A DNA stretch of 64,000 nt from DATBGZ01 sp963803115 (GTDB lineage Bacteria > Actinomycetota > Actinomycetes > Mycobacteriales > Micromonosporaceae). Each line of letters starts with the position of its first letter. Position 1 is the stretch's first letter. The translations under genes and the position numbers were made by a program. The notes under the pieces are model-generated. The model was not told the origin of the DNA. It searched no databases and worked only from the letters and a program-made list of their open reading frames with translations. The stretch covers positions 124,001 through 188,000 of the forward strand of contig CAWDLN010000016.1 of NCBI GenBank assembly GCA_963803115.1, written 5' to 3'. Below, in pieces: positions 8,739 to 17,656 of the stretch.

Positions 8739-10692
8739 TCACCGCAGCGCGTGGTAGACGGAGTCGAGGACGAGGGGTACCAGGGTGTCGATCTTTCCAC
8801 CGAGCCGGAGGTCCTTGACGGCGGTTGCCGCCTCGGCGCCGAGGAACGTGAGCAGGGCGGCCTTGTGCGCCGGCTGCATCGGTTGGTGCACAAGGCGAAG
8901 CGAGATCGTGTCGAGGTACTCGCCGACCGTCGCCGGCTGCAGCCCGACGAAGGTCTCCGCCTTGGCGTAGGTCAGACCCTTCGCCGAGCCGGCGACCAGC
9001 GACCGGTGGGAGTTCCAGGTGCCCAGCGTCGCGTGCGCCGAGCCCCAGGCGTCGGCATAGTCCGGGAACCCGTCCGGCGGACCCCAGGTCAGCGGCGCCT
9101 GGCCGAGATTGTCGGTGAGGCGGTAGAGGGAGTTGAGCCCATCCGTTGTGCTCGTGCCGGGGGTGACCCCGACGATGCGGGCCGTGGCGAGCACGTTCTC
9201 CAGCGGGGTCCGGACCTTCAGCCCGGTCGACATCCAGAATTCCACGGAGCTGAACATTGTCCGCAGCACCGGGACGATCGCGGTTCCATTGTCCAGATAG
9301 GACTGAGCCAGCCGGTCCACCAGGGTGCGCGGAGGGTCGTCGCAGACGAACCGGCGGGCGAGCTTGTGCGCGATCCGCTTGGCCGTGGCCGGATGAGTGG
9401 CGAGGTAGGACAGGTACTGGTCGCCGACGGCCATGCCCTCGGCCGCTTTGGCGTTGGCGTGGCTGAAGTCCAGCACCTTCACCGGGCCGGTGTAATGGAT
9501 GTTCGCGTTGTAGACGAACATGTCGTCGTTGTTGACCGTACGACCCGTCATGATGTACGCGCTCTGTCGAACGTCGACCTCGGTGTATCCCGCGTCGACC
9601 CCGACCGTGTGCAGCTCGAGCAGCTCGCGACCGTAGTTCTCGTTGACGTTGCGCTTGTTCGACCGCGCGTTGTCGAGATAGCGCAGCATCGCCGGATGTT
9701 GGGCCGACGCGTGCAACAAATCCGTGTACCGGCCCAGAGCGTGGGTGCGGATGAGCTGGTCGTACGGAGTACGGGTGTCCCAGCCGCCATCGAACGGGTT
9801 GGTGATGTTGAGGTGGTTGGACCAGAAGTCGACCATCACCTCGTAGAGCTGGCGGGTGCTCCACATCTGGCGGGCGAGGGTGGCCCGGCCGAGCTCGGTC
9901 ATCGCCTTGCCGTCGTACGGCGGGAGTGCGGCCCGGATCTCGGCCATGTTCATCGCGATGGTCGGGTACCACGTCGCGATCTGGTCGCCGATCGGGTCGG
10001 TGATACCGGCCGGATTGAACTGGCGCTCGAGCCAGGCATCGATGCCCATCTGACGCGCTGCGACGACCTCGACGAGCGTCGGGCCGAACGTCGCCCGGCG
10101 CAGCAGGTGCAGCTCCGGGTCGCGTTCCAGCGGGGTGGGCCAGGCCGGCGTGGCGCCGGCCGCGATGCGGGCGGCCTCGGCCGGCGAATCGGCCAGCCCG
10201 GCGGCGCCGAGCCCGTCGATTGACGTGTTGGGCCGCCCGGAGCCGTTGCTCCCGCTGCTCAGCGCCTTCGTGATCAGCGTGGCCGCGCCGCCCACGCCGG
10301 CCACGGCCACCGCGCCCGTGCCGATGCCGACGAGCAGTCGCCGGCGCCGGATCCGCAGATCGGCCAGGAGACCGCGGCGGCCGGTGCGACCCGAGGCGAC
10401 ATGGACGACCTTCGTCCGGCGGCGCAGTAGGTCGGAGAGGCGACGCAGCCGGCTCGTTCGACGGTGGGAGGAGTGCCTCGTGCCCTGATCGTCGCCTGGG
10501 TTGTGCGGCGTCGCCTGTGTTGTACGGGTTGACGCCTGTGTTGTACGGGTTATTGCGCCAGGCGTCGAAGCCCGAGCCGGGCGGCGCCGCGGCCGGGCCG
10601 CCGTTGCCCGGGTGGTTGGGGAAGATGAGGTCCACGAGCGGCGAATCGGGGCGCGAGATAGCACTGGTGCCCGGGGCCCGGCGATCAGCCAT
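8739..10692 (-). pseudogene. Membrane-anchored DUF1800 protein (pair A), one frameshift near the N-terminus
   Basis: The bulk is one ~600-residue frame with a basic stretch and single span (RRRRLLVGIGTGAVAVAGV), then DUF1800 blocks HLLRRATFGPTLVEVVAA, VMVDFWSNHLNI, NVNENYGRELLELHTVGVD, AYIMTGRTVNN, HKLARRFVCDDPP and TWGPPDGFPDY. The apparent real N-terminus (ATG at 10692, MADRRAPGTSAISRPDSPL) is in another frame. It has coding-like codon use and two NPYNTG repeats, and joins the main frame through a single-base shift near 10500. Alternatively the protein starts downstream of that point in the main frame. With the DUF1501 gene starting 4 bp after its stop, this forms pair A of two paralogous pairs. 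Confidence 0.7.
10512..10551. repeat. Tandem 21-bp repeat encoding NPYNTG(V/D)
   Basis: Two copies of cgcctgtgttgtacgggtt (10512-10530 and 10533-10551) with a 21-bp period, and a degenerate third copy at about 10494-10511. On the minus strand they encode the heptads NPYNTGV and NPYNTGD near the N-terminus of the DUF1800 protein. The inferred frameshift lies at the repeat edge. Confidence 0.75.
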
Positions 10693-10755
10693 GCGGGCAC
10701 CCTAGCGTCAAATACCTGACTCACTCAACAATCGACGGCCGTGGCGATACCACGA

Positions 10756-10828
10756 GTCGCAGCAAGCGCAAACCGCGCGAGCGCGAGGAGCGAGCGAAGC
10801 AAGCCCCGCAGTCGCGAGCAAACGCAAC
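10756..10828. repeat. GA-rich intergenic repeat between divergent genes
   Basis: A purine-rich stretch (gcgcgagcgcgaggagcgag, continuing gcgaagcaagcc) flanked by near-identical copies of agtcgc(g)agcaa(a/g)cgcaa, between the divergent DUF1800 and lactonase starts. A related fragment, cgcgcgagcggagcgagcg, occurs at about 50397-50415. Shape and location suggest a dispersed element. No promoter could be assigned with confidence in this 168-bp gap. Confidence 0.4.
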
Positions 10829-10860
10829 ACCGGGCGGGCCCAGGAGTTACTGTCGACAGC

Positions 10861-11940
10861 GTGTCGCAGTCGTCTGATTACTCTGTGCAGTTCGTGGTTA
10901 TCGGGTGCTACACGCAGGGCGCCGGAGGCGACGGCGTCGGCCTGACAGTCACTCGACGCGACCCCGTTGCGGGCACTCTAAGGCCGATCGACGAAGCGAC
11001 CCCGACTCCATCACCGTCCTTTGTGGTGAGTCATCCGACGCTCCCGGTGCTCTACGCGGTCAACGAGCTCGATGAGGGCTTGCTGAGCGCCTTCGCAGTC
11101 TCCATCGACGGAACCCTCACGGCCCTCGGTACGTGGCCGACGGGCGGGGCGCTACCGTGCCACGTTGCGGTGGATACGGCCGGCCGGCACGTGCTCGTGG
11201 CCAACTACGGCAGCGGCAGCGTGGCGCTGTTCGCCCTCGACCGGTACGGACGACCGACCGGCCGGGCGGACCTGGCGGAGCACTTCGGCACCGGCAAGCA
11301 CCCGGTCCGTCAGGAGGCGCCACACGCGCACCAGGTCGTGGCGATGGGAGATGCTGTTTTCGCGGTCGACCTGGGCGTTGACTCCGTTATCCGGTACCGC
11401 GTCGACGACTCCACGGGCCGACTCGTCAACGCCGGGGTGGCCGCAGTCCTGCCGCCTGGAACCGGCCCCAGACACCTCGCCGTGGCACCGAACGGAACCG
11501 TGTACCTCGTCGGCGAGCTCGCCGGCACGATCCTCGCGCTCCGGCCTGGGCCCAGTCACTGGCAGGAGCTCGGCTCGGTGCCGGCTACGACGTCGGAGCC
11601 AGAGTCGGCCATGCCGTCTGAGATCGCGACATCCGGCGACGGGCGGTGGCTATACGTCGCCAACCGCGCCCCGGCGACCCTGTCTGTCTTCGCCCTCGGG
11701 TCCGCCGATGAGTTGCCCCTCATGGTCGGCGAGGTTCCGAGCGGCGGAGCGTGGCCGCGCCATTTCGTGCTCGTCGATGATCACATGTACGTGGCCAACG
11801 AGCGCTCGCACACGGTGACCGTCTTCCGGATCGACCCGGCGACGGGCGTGCCGGTCCCGACCGGTGAGGTACTGGCGACGCCTAGCCCCACGTGCGTGCT
11901 GCCCACGACTGTGGTCGGTTCAAACGCCAGGCGCGTGTGA
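10861..11940 (+). CDS. Lactonase-family beta-propeller (6-phosphogluconolactonase type)
   Basis: About 359 residues from the GTG at 10861, where the typical opening QFVVIGCYTQGAGGDGVGL begins. The longer in-frame extension from 10741 is translated GA-repeat and was rejected. Repeating blades carry family signatures: PSFVVSHPTLPVLYAVNE, CHVAVDTAGRHVLVANYGSG, EAPHAHQVVAM, GPRHLAVAPNGTVYLVGEL, PSEIATSGDGRWLYVANR and WPRHFVLVDDHMYVANE. This is the seven-bladed PF10282 lactonase fold, related to YbhE, which hydrolyses 6-phosphogluconolactone. Other lactone or cyclic substrates are possible. The 3' end overlaps the convergent HxlR gene by 21 bp. No good Shine-Dalgarno at normal spacing. Confidence 0.8.
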   Translation: MSQSSDYSVQFVVIGCYTQGAGGDGVGLTVTRRDPVAGTLRPIDEATPTPSPSFVVSHPTLPVLYAVNELDEGLLSAFAVSIDGTLTALGTWPTGGALPCHVAVDTAGRHVLVANYGSGSVALFALDRYGRPTGRADLAEHFGTGKHPVRQEAPHAHQVVAMGDAVFAVDLGVDSVIRYRVDDSTGRLVNAGVAAVLPPGTGPRHLAVAPNGTVYLVGELAGTILALRPGPSHWQELGSVPATTSEPESAMPSEIATSGDGRWLYVANRAPATLSVFALGSADELPLMVGEVPSGGAWPRHFVLVDDHMYVANERSHTVTVFRIDPATGVPVPTGEVLATPSPTCVLPTTVVGSNARRV

Positions 11941-12600
11941 CGCGGCCACCGGCGTGAACCACTCGGTTAGCCCGCTCACCAGTTGCGAGGCGCCGGAGAT
12001 GACCACGGTCCCATCGTTGATGGCGTGTGCCCAGTCCCGCCGACCCCGTGACAGCGCCAGCAGTGTGGTGATTGCCGCCCGGACATATACGTAGCGAGTC
12101 TCGTCCAGGAGCGGGTCACGCAGGCAGCCGTACGGCTCGGCGTCCCGCTGCAGCACCAGCCACCAGCGGTGCTCGCGTCGGTGGTGCGTCGTGAACTCGA
12201 TGACGACCGGGCGGTCGGGCAACCGTTCCGGATTGGTCCGCTGACCCAGCCAGGCAAGCACGATGTCGGGGTCGCGCTCGACCAGGTCCGGGTCGTCGGG
12301 AAGCCACGACTCTGCCCAGCCGCGCAGTGACAGGATCGTCGGTGCCAGGTCGGTTCCAGCCGCGGTGAGTCGGTACGGCTCCCCGTCGGGACGTGTGACC
12401 AGACCCAGGTTCTCCAGCTTGCGTAGCCGGTCGGCGAGCACCGACCGCGAAATCCGTCCGGGCAGGCCGGCGGCGAGATCGTTGAAGCCCTGCGGGCCGA
12501 ACATCGAAAGTTCGCGCAGGATGAATAGGATCCACCGGTCGCCGAGGTGTTCGATCGCCTTGGTGAACGAGCAGTAACCGGTGAACTCGCTCGAGCTCAT
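11920..12600 (-). CDS. HxlR-family winged-helix regulator with C-terminal extension
   Basis: 226 residues. The first ~100 are an HxlR wHTH: CSFTKAIEHLGDRWILFILRELSM, FNDLAAGLPGRISRSVLADRLRKLE and GLVTRPDGEPYRLTAAG. The C-terminal half (VIEFTTHHRREHRWWLVLQ to the end) resembles an SCP2-like sterol-carrier or ligand domain often appended in this family. The regulator starts 68-86 bp from the divergent alpha/beta hydrolase and flavin monooxygenase genes, with a perfect 25-bp palindrome in the gap. It is therefore probably the local repressor, with release on binding an aromatic or lipophilic ligand. Cys2 of the HTH region is the position used for redox sensing in some members, but only context suggests that here. 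Confidence 0.85.
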   Translation of the reverse strand: MSSSEFTGYCSFTKAIEHLGDRWILFILRELSMFGPQGFNDLAAGLPGRISRSVLADRLRKLENLGLVTRPDGEPYRLTAAGTDLAPTILSLRGWAESWLPDDPDLVERDPDIVLAWLGQRTNPERLPDRPVVIEFTTHHRREHRWWLVLQRDAEPYGCLRDPLLDETRYVYVRAAITTLLALSRGRRDWAHAINDGTVVISGASQLVSGLTEWFTPVAASHAPGV

Positions 12601-12630
12601 GACGCCAAGTCTCTCATCGATGAGCTGTGC

Positions 12631-12655
12631 GTCCAGTTCGAACTTCGAACTGGAC
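12631..12655. promoter_or_regulatory. Perfect palindrome, candidate HxlR operator
   Basis: Arms gtccagttcgaa and ttcgaactggac with a one-base centre form a perfect 12-bp inverted repeat in the divergent gap between the HxlR gene (start 12600) and the hydrolase (start 12687). HxlR dimers bind palindromic sites in such gaps. Nothing else in the interval has comparable symmetry. Confidence 0.75.
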
Positions 12656-12686
12656 CACTCGTACGCACGTGGCGGACCGTGCTCAC

Positions 12687-13649
12687 ATGGCCCTACACGC
12701 GAAGACCGTCCGCTCGCCGGAGCACCCGGCCGCCGTGCGCGATGTCTACCAGCGGATGCTAGGTGCGTCCGGGCTTCCCGGGCGCTTCGTAACGCTCGGC
12801 ACCGGTGGGAGGGTGCACGTCGTCGAGGCCGGCGACGGTGCGCCAGTCGTTCATCTGCACGGCAACAACACCTCGGCGTTGTCGCACCTGATGTTGCTGG
12901 AACATGCGACCGCAGTTCGGTCCTACCTCGTTGACCGTCCGGGCATGGGTCTGAGCGACCCGAGTGCCTTCCCGCGCGACAAGTTCCGCGACTTCGCAGT
13001 CCGATTCGTCGACGACATCCTCGACGCCCTCGAATTGAAGGACGCGGTACTCGTCGGCGCCTCGGGCGGCGGCATCTATGCCACGTGGTACGCCCTTGAG
13101 TGTCCACAGCGGGTGCGGGGACTCGTCATGCTCGGGTCGGCACCCACGCTGCCCGGCGGTAAGCTCCCGCTGCCGATCCGATTGATGGCGATGCCGCTGC
13201 TCGGCGACCTCATGAGCCGGGCCATTAAGCCGGGCCGGCGGATGGTGTTGCGCATGATGGCGGCGGTGGGCGAGGCCGACACGATCACTCGGCACCCGGA
13301 CCTGCTCGACTCCCTCGTCGCCGGGGCGAGGGACCCGATCGCGGTCGCCGCCGACCGTGCGGAGTTTCGGGCGCTGATCTCAGCATTCGGCTACCGTCGC
13401 GCCACGCGCATCCGGCCGGAGGACCTCCGCCAACTGTCGGTCCCGACGCTGATGATCTGGGGAGACCATGACCCAGTCGTGCCGATCGAGGCTGCTCGGG
13501 CCGCGGCGCAGCTGATCCCAGACGCCCGGCTCGAGGTGTTCCAGGCTGGACACGTTCCACAGCTGGGCCACCCGGAACAGGTAGCCGAACTGCTGATGGC
13601 GTTCGTGCGGCGCTATGACTCGCCGGCAAAGCGTTCCGGCGGCAGATGA
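12687..13649 (+). CDS. Alpha/beta hydrolase
   Basis: 320 residues from the ATG at 12687 (MALHAKTVRSPEHPA). A GTG at 12669 is a possible longer start. The fold is clear: oxyanion-hole region VVHLHGNNTS, VDRPGMGLSD, nucleophile elbow VGASGGGIYATWYA (Ser in G-x-S-x-G), catalytic acid in LMIWGDHDPVVP, and catalytic His in FQAGHVPQLGHPEQ. Lengthened helices between the elbow and the acid form the lid. It resembles meta-cleavage or epoxide-hydrolase-like enzymes. The 13-bp gap to the flavin monooxygenase and the divergent HxlR regulator suggest a small inducible catabolic or detoxification operon. Confidence 0.85.
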   Translation: MALHAKTVRSPEHPAAVRDVYQRMLGASGLPGRFVTLGTGGRVHVVEAGDGAPVVHLHGNNTSALSHLMLLEHATAVRSYLVDRPGMGLSDPSAFPRDKFRDFAVRFVDDILDALELKDAVLVGASGGGIYATWYALECPQRVRGLVMLGSAPTLPGGKLPLPIRLMAMPLLGDLMSRAIKPGRRMVLRMMAAVGEADTITRHPDLLDSLVAGARDPIAVAADRAEFRALISAFGYRRATRIRPEDLRQLSVPTLMIWGDHDPVVPIEAARAAAQLIPDARLEVFQAGHVPQLGHPEQVAELLMAFVRRYDSPAKRSGGR

Positions 13650-13662
13650 TCGAGGAGCGGAG

Positions 13663-14811
13663 ATGAGTGACTTCAGCCAACGCCGCGGTTCGGATCCGCG
13701 CATCCTTGTTGTCGGCGCGGGGATCGGCGGCCTTGGGGTCGCCCGAGCGCTGGCCCAACGCGAGATCAGTGTTGACGTGGTTGAGCGGGAACCGATCTGG
13801 GCACAGGCCGGTGCGGGCATCTACCTACCGGGCAATGCGGTGCGGGCACTCCGTGCGCTGGGCCTCGAGTCAGGCGTGTCCGAGAGGGCGGCAACGATCG
13901 CACGTCAGTTGATCTGCGACCACCGGGGCCGGCTGCTCTCGGAGATCGAGCTGGCTTCACTGTGGGGGGAAGTCGGTGCCTGTATCGCTGTGCACCGCGC
14001 GGATCTGCACCAGGTGATGTTGTCGAGCGGTGATGACGTCACGGTTCGGATGGGCATGCCAGTTCGACGACTGCGCCAGGCCGGAGAGGTCGTCACGGTT
14101 GAATTCGGCGACGGCGACGTTCGCGACTATGACCTGGTCATCGGCGCCGACGGCGTCCATTCCACGGTCCGCGATCTGACGTTCGGAACAGGTGCGGTCC
14201 GACGGCTCGGGCAGCATGCGTGGCGCTTCGTCATGCCGTGCCCACCCGAGGTGAACACCTGGACGGCTTTGCTCGGTCGTGACCTGACCTTCCTTGCCAT
14301 GCCGATCGGCCGCGACCGCGCGTACTGCTATTGCGACGCGCCGACCAACGTCAGCATCCAGGCAGGCGATGGAGCCGCCTACGGGTACCTGGCTGAGCTT
14401 CTGGCGGACTTCGCCGGCCCGGTGCCGGCCCTTCTCGATTCGCTCGGCCCTGAGGTGGCGATTCAGGAAGGCCCGATCGAGGAGGTCGTGCTCAACGGGT
14501 GGAGTCGCGGGTCGGTCGTGGTCATCGGCGACGCGGCGCATGCGACCTCGCCGAACATGGCCGAGGGCGCGGCAATGGCGCTCGAAGACGGCCTGGTTCT
14601 GGCCGAGTGCCTGGCGTCTCAACAGCCACTCACTCAAGCGCTGACGAGTTTCGAGGCCCGGCGCGCGCCGCGTAGCCGATGGGTCCGTGCCCAGACCCAC
14701 CGTAGAGACCGCACTCGCGGTCTCCCACCCGTGGTGCGCAACCTGGTCCTTCGTCGGTGGGGACGGCGGATCTTCAATCACAACTACGGTCTGCTTCGGG
14801 AGGCTCCATGA
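13663..14811 (+). CDS. FAD-dependent aromatic monooxygenase (group A type)
   Basis: 382 residues from the ATG at 13663, which has GAGGAG at good spacing. All three group A motifs are present: the dinucleotide fold ILVVGAGIGGLGVARAL, the DG motif LVIGADGVHSTVRDL, and the GD motif VVVIGDAAHATSPNMAEGAA. The Asp of VVIGDAA contacts FAD ribityl. Such enzymes hydroxylate or epoxidise aromatic or polyketide substrates using NAD(P)H and O2. It is probably co-transcribed with the preceding hydrolase and controlled by the divergent HxlR protein. The C-terminal ~60 residues are basic and unusual, without a clear substrate clue. It converges on the deaminase gene with an 18-bp gap. Confidence 0.85.
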   Translation: MSDFSQRRGSDPRILVVGAGIGGLGVARALAQREISVDVVEREPIWAQAGAGIYLPGNAVRALRALGLESGVSERAATIARQLICDHRGRLLSEIELASLWGEVGACIAVHRADLHQVMLSSGDDVTVRMGMPVRRLRQAGEVVTVEFGDGDVRDYDLVIGADGVHSTVRDLTFGTGAVRRLGQHAWRFVMPCPPEVNTWTALLGRDLTFLAMPIGRDRAYCYCDAPTNVSIQAGDGAAYGYLAELLADFAGPVPALLDSLGPEVAIQEGPIEEVVLNGWSRGSVVVIGDAAHATSPNMAEGAAMALEDGLVLAECLASQQPLTQALTSFEARRAPRSRWVRAQTHRRDRTRGLPPVVRNLVLRRWGRRIFNHNYGLLREAP

Positions 14812-14829
14812 CCGTTCGTGGCAGCGGTG

Positions 14830-16044
14830 TCAGAAGTAGGTGTGCAGCAGGTCGACCACGCGATAACTGTCGTCCACGATCGGGATCACCCGCCACTTGT
14901 CGAACGCGGTGCACGGGTGCGATACGCCCAGCCGGACCAGCTCGCCCGGGGCGACATCGGCGCCTCGCAGGTACGCATGCTGGTCGTTGACTCTCTCCAC
15001 TGTGGATCCGGTGAGGACCCGGGCGACGCCGTCGGCGCCCCGCACCGACAGTGGCACCGGCAGCCCGATGTCGTACGGCACGTCCCGCTTGCCGGCACCG
15101 ACGATGGCCAGCCCTGGCTCCGGCGTCGACAACACCTGCGCCCACACCTCGAGCGCTGCGGTGAGCGAGCCCTCGGCGGGAATCCGGGTGTACGGCGTCG
15201 TCAGCGCGTAGGTGCCGTCATCGTGGGTCACCACGGCTCCGCTACGGAGCAGCACTCGCCCGCCGTGCGCCCGGGCGGCCGGTCCGAGCACGTCCACGAC
15301 AACGTCGAAGTACGCACTGCCACCGGCGCTGAGGATCACCGGGTAGGGGCACAGTGGCGCGATCCGGGCGGCCGCTTGCGCGATGGTGGCGAGGAACGCT
15401 TCGACTGCCGGCACGTCGGGAAGCAGCCCCTCGAACCCGGCCACTCCCGCCAGTTCGACGCCCGGCACGGCGGCGGCCGCCCGCGCGACCTCCACGGCGG
15501 CGTCCACCGTACGGCAGCCGGTACGGCCACCGGCGAACCCCATCTCGACCAGCACCCGCAGCCGCCCGCCGCCGCGGTTCGCCTCGGCGAGCACGTCCAC
15601 TCCGGCCAACGAGTCCACATAGGACACGAGATCCCACTCTCGCGCGGCGAGCCAGCGCAACGGTCGCGGGTCGAGTACCTCGTTGGCGAGCACCACCCGC
15701 GGCACGCCGAACCGGAACGCCGCCAGTGCCTGGTTAGGGGTCGCCACCGTGATGCCCCAGGCGCCGGCGGCAAGCTGGGCCGCGAAGAGCGTGGGCGCCA
15801 TGCTGGTCTTGCCGTGGGGGGCGAAGTCGACGTCGTGCGTGGCGCAGTACCGCGCCATCTGCGCGATGTTCGCCTCGATCGCCCGCCGCCGGGCCACCAT
15901 GACGGGCCAGCTGAACGGCCCCGAGAACAGGTCGTGCCCGGCCGCGACGAAGTCCGCCCCGGGCACGGCATCGTCGGTCAGCCACAGCCCCTTCGTCGCC
16001 CAGTCCACAGTGGTCGGCAGGACAGTGGTGGTCATAGCGATCAT
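14830..16044 (-). CDS. PLP-dependent D-amino-acid deaminase (alanine-racemase-fold, D-serine-dehydratase-like)
   Basis: 404 residues. The N-terminal alanine-racemase-like barrel carries the PLP lysine in VDFAPHGKTSMAP. Other signatures are WGITVATPNQALAA, GGRTGCRTVDAA, VAGFEGLLPDV and VILSAGGSAYFDVV. The C-terminal D-serine-dehydratase-like domain has the zinc-site pattern LGVSHPCTAFDKW. Members deaminate D-serine or D-threonine-type amino acids, or act as amidohydrolase partners. The ATG at 16044 overlaps the upstream TGA (ATGA), so it is coupled to the deacylase. Together they can release and then deaminate D-amino acids from N-acyl-D-amino acids. A second Met at 16035 is a possible start. 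Confidence 0.85.
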   Translation of the reverse strand: MIAMTTTVLPTTVDWATKGLWLTDDAVPGADFVAAGHDLFSGPFSWPVMVARRRAIEANIAQMARYCATHDVDFAPHGKTSMAPTLFAAQLAAGAWGITVATPNQALAAFRFGVPRVVLANEVLDPRPLRWLAAREWDLVSYVDSLAGVDVLAEANRGGGRLRVLVEMGFAGGRTGCRTVDAAVEVARAAAAVPGVELAGVAGFEGLLPDVPAVEAFLATIAQAAARIAPLCPYPVILSAGGSAYFDVVVDVLGPAARAHGGRVLLRSGAVVTHDDGTYALTTPYTRIPAEGSLTAALEVWAQVLSTPEPGLAIVGAGKRDVPYDIGLPVPLSVRGADGVARVLTGSTVERVNDQHAYLRGADVAPGELVRLGVSHPCTAFDKWRVIPIVDDSYRVVDLLHTYF

Positions 16045-17594
16045 CGTGTCATGGGGCGCAGCGCCGCGCCCGCCAACGCTCCGGTCAGTTCACCGCTTCG
16101 GAGTACGACGGCGCCGTTGACGATCACGTCGTCGATCCCGTCCGCGAGGACGCGGGGCTGCATGTACGTGGCCCGATCGGCCACCCTCACTGGATCGACG
16201 ACGGCGATGTCGGCGGCCAGCCCCGGCCGAAGCACGCCCCGATCGGTCAGGCCGAACCGGCGGGCTGGGTGGGCCGCGAGATGCACCGCCGCCTCGGGCC
16301 AGGACCAGTCGCCGAGCTCACGAACGTGCCGGCCAAGAAACCGGGCGAAGGTGCCCCAACCGCGTGGATGCGGATGACCGCCGACGTAGATGCCGTCCGA
16401 ACCACCGACGTGGCACGGGTGCCGCAGCAGCAGCGGCAGCGCCGCCCGGTCGGTGCTGGCCGGCTGCGTTATCACGCCCGACGCGGCCAGTCCGGTGTCG
16501 ATCAGCAGGTCGAGCAGCACCTCGCCCCCGGCACGGTCGACCCGGGCCGCGACCTCGCGCAGCGCCAGGCCCTCGGCCCAGGCCCAGGTGGGCGACGGCA
16601 CATGGGCCAGGGCGATTCGGTCGAGCAGATCCGGGTCCAAGCCGTTCGCCACCCGGGTGCGGACCTCTGGGCGGCCGAGCGCCGCGACAACCGCGTCGAG
16701 GTCTGTGTTGTCCAGCCACCGCGGCAGCGCGGCCATCGCCAGGATCGTGCAGCCGCGGCGGTACGGGTAGGCGTCGAAGGTCAGGTCCAGCCCGTCCGCC
16801 CGATATCTGTCCACAATGGACGACAGTGCCTCGCCGGGCCCGTGATAGTGCGACATGTGCACGGCCACCCCGGCCGCCACCCCGATCGCCCGAGCCTCCG
16901 CCACACCGTCGACGGCGCTCAGGCCGTACCCCCGCATGTGTGTGACGTACGGCAGTCCCGCCGCCGCGACCGGACGGCACAGCTCGGCCAGCTCCGCTAC
17001 GTCGGCATATCGTCCCGGCAGGTACTCCAGCCCGGACGAGAGGCCGACCGCGCCGTCGGCGAGCCCGCCCTCCACCGTGCGCCGCATGGCCGCCAGCTCG
17101 TCGGCGTCGGCCGGCCGCGGCGCGCCACCCATGACACTGAACCGGATGGTCCCGTGGGGCAACAGGTACGCCGTGTTGACCGCGGTCCGACGATGCCAGG
17201 TCGAACGCAGCTCAGCCACACTCGCGCCGCCCGCATCCAGCCCGGGGTGGGTGCCGTTGATGGCCGCGAAGTAGCGGTTCACGAACGCCAGGGCCGCCGC
17301 CGACGAGGGCGCGTAGGAGAGTCCGTCCTGGCCCAACACCAGCGTGGTCACGCCCTGCCGCAGCGCGGCGCGGGCGATGGCGGCATCGAGGATCGCGGCG
17401 TCGGCGTGGCTGTGGGCGTCGACGAAGCCGGGCAGCACATATCGTCCGTGGGCGTCGACGACCGTACCGGCCGCTGCGTCCTCGAGCCGCCCGAGCGCGG
17501 CGATCCGGTCCCCAGTGACGCCGACGTCGGCCCGCATCGGCGGCGCGCCGGTGCCGTCGTGGACCCACCCGCCGCGCACGACAAGGTCGAACAC
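16041..17594 (-). CDS. N-acyl-D-amino-acid deacylase / amidohydrolase
   Basis: 517 residues from the GTG at 17594, where the amidohydrolase opening FDLVVRGGWVHDGTG begins. The longer upstream reading is not coding-like. Domain order is a small beta domain, then a TIM-like barrel with the metal motif VLPGFVDAHSHAD, HMRGYGLSAVDGV, MSHYHGPGEALSS, DAYPYRRGCTIL and the late metal or acid segment HVGGSDGIYVGG, then the returning beta domain GLAADIAVVDPVRVAD. This matches D-aminoacylases, cytoplasmic Zn enzymes that cleave N-acyl-D-amino acids. Overlapping stop and start with the deaminase indicate one operon. It is 62 bp from, and divergent to, the dienelactone hydrolase gene. Confidence 0.85.
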   Translation of the reverse strand: MFDLVVRGGWVHDGTGAPPMRADVGVTGDRIAALGRLEDAAAGTVVDAHGRYVLPGFVDAHSHADAAILDAAIARAALRQGVTTLVLGQDGLSYAPSSAAALAFVNRYFAAINGTHPGLDAGGASVAELRSTWHRRTAVNTAYLLPHGTIRFSVMGGAPRPADADELAAMRRTVEGGLADGAVGLSSGLEYLPGRYADVAELAELCRPVAAAGLPYVTHMRGYGLSAVDGVAEARAIGVAAGVAVHMSHYHGPGEALSSIVDRYRADGLDLTFDAYPYRRGCTILAMAALPRWLDNTDLDAVVAALGRPEVRTRVANGLDPDLLDRIALAHVPSPTWAWAEGLALREVAARVDRAGGEVLLDLLIDTGLAASGVITQPASTDRAALPLLLRHPCHVGGSDGIYVGGHPHPRGWGTFARFLGRHVRELGDWSWPEAAVHLAAHPARRFGLTDRGVLRPGLAADIAVVDPVRVADRATYMQPRVLADGIDDVIVNGAVVLRSGELTGALAGAALRPMTR

Positions 17595-17656
17595 GCATTC
17601 ATCTTCGCGGTCGCGGGCGTGGCGACGCCGCGCGGCCGGGGTGAGAGACTGCGGCC

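Noticed and set aside
8349..10223. 624-residue plus-strand open frame
   Set aside because: Antisense of the DUF1501 and DUF1800 genes, which carry family motifs on the minus strand. Typical long shadow frame of high-GC coding DNA.
10741..10860. Upstream GTG start at 10741 for the lactonase
   Set aside because: The extra 40 residues are translated GA-rich repeat without coding character. The family sequence begins just after the GTG at 10861.
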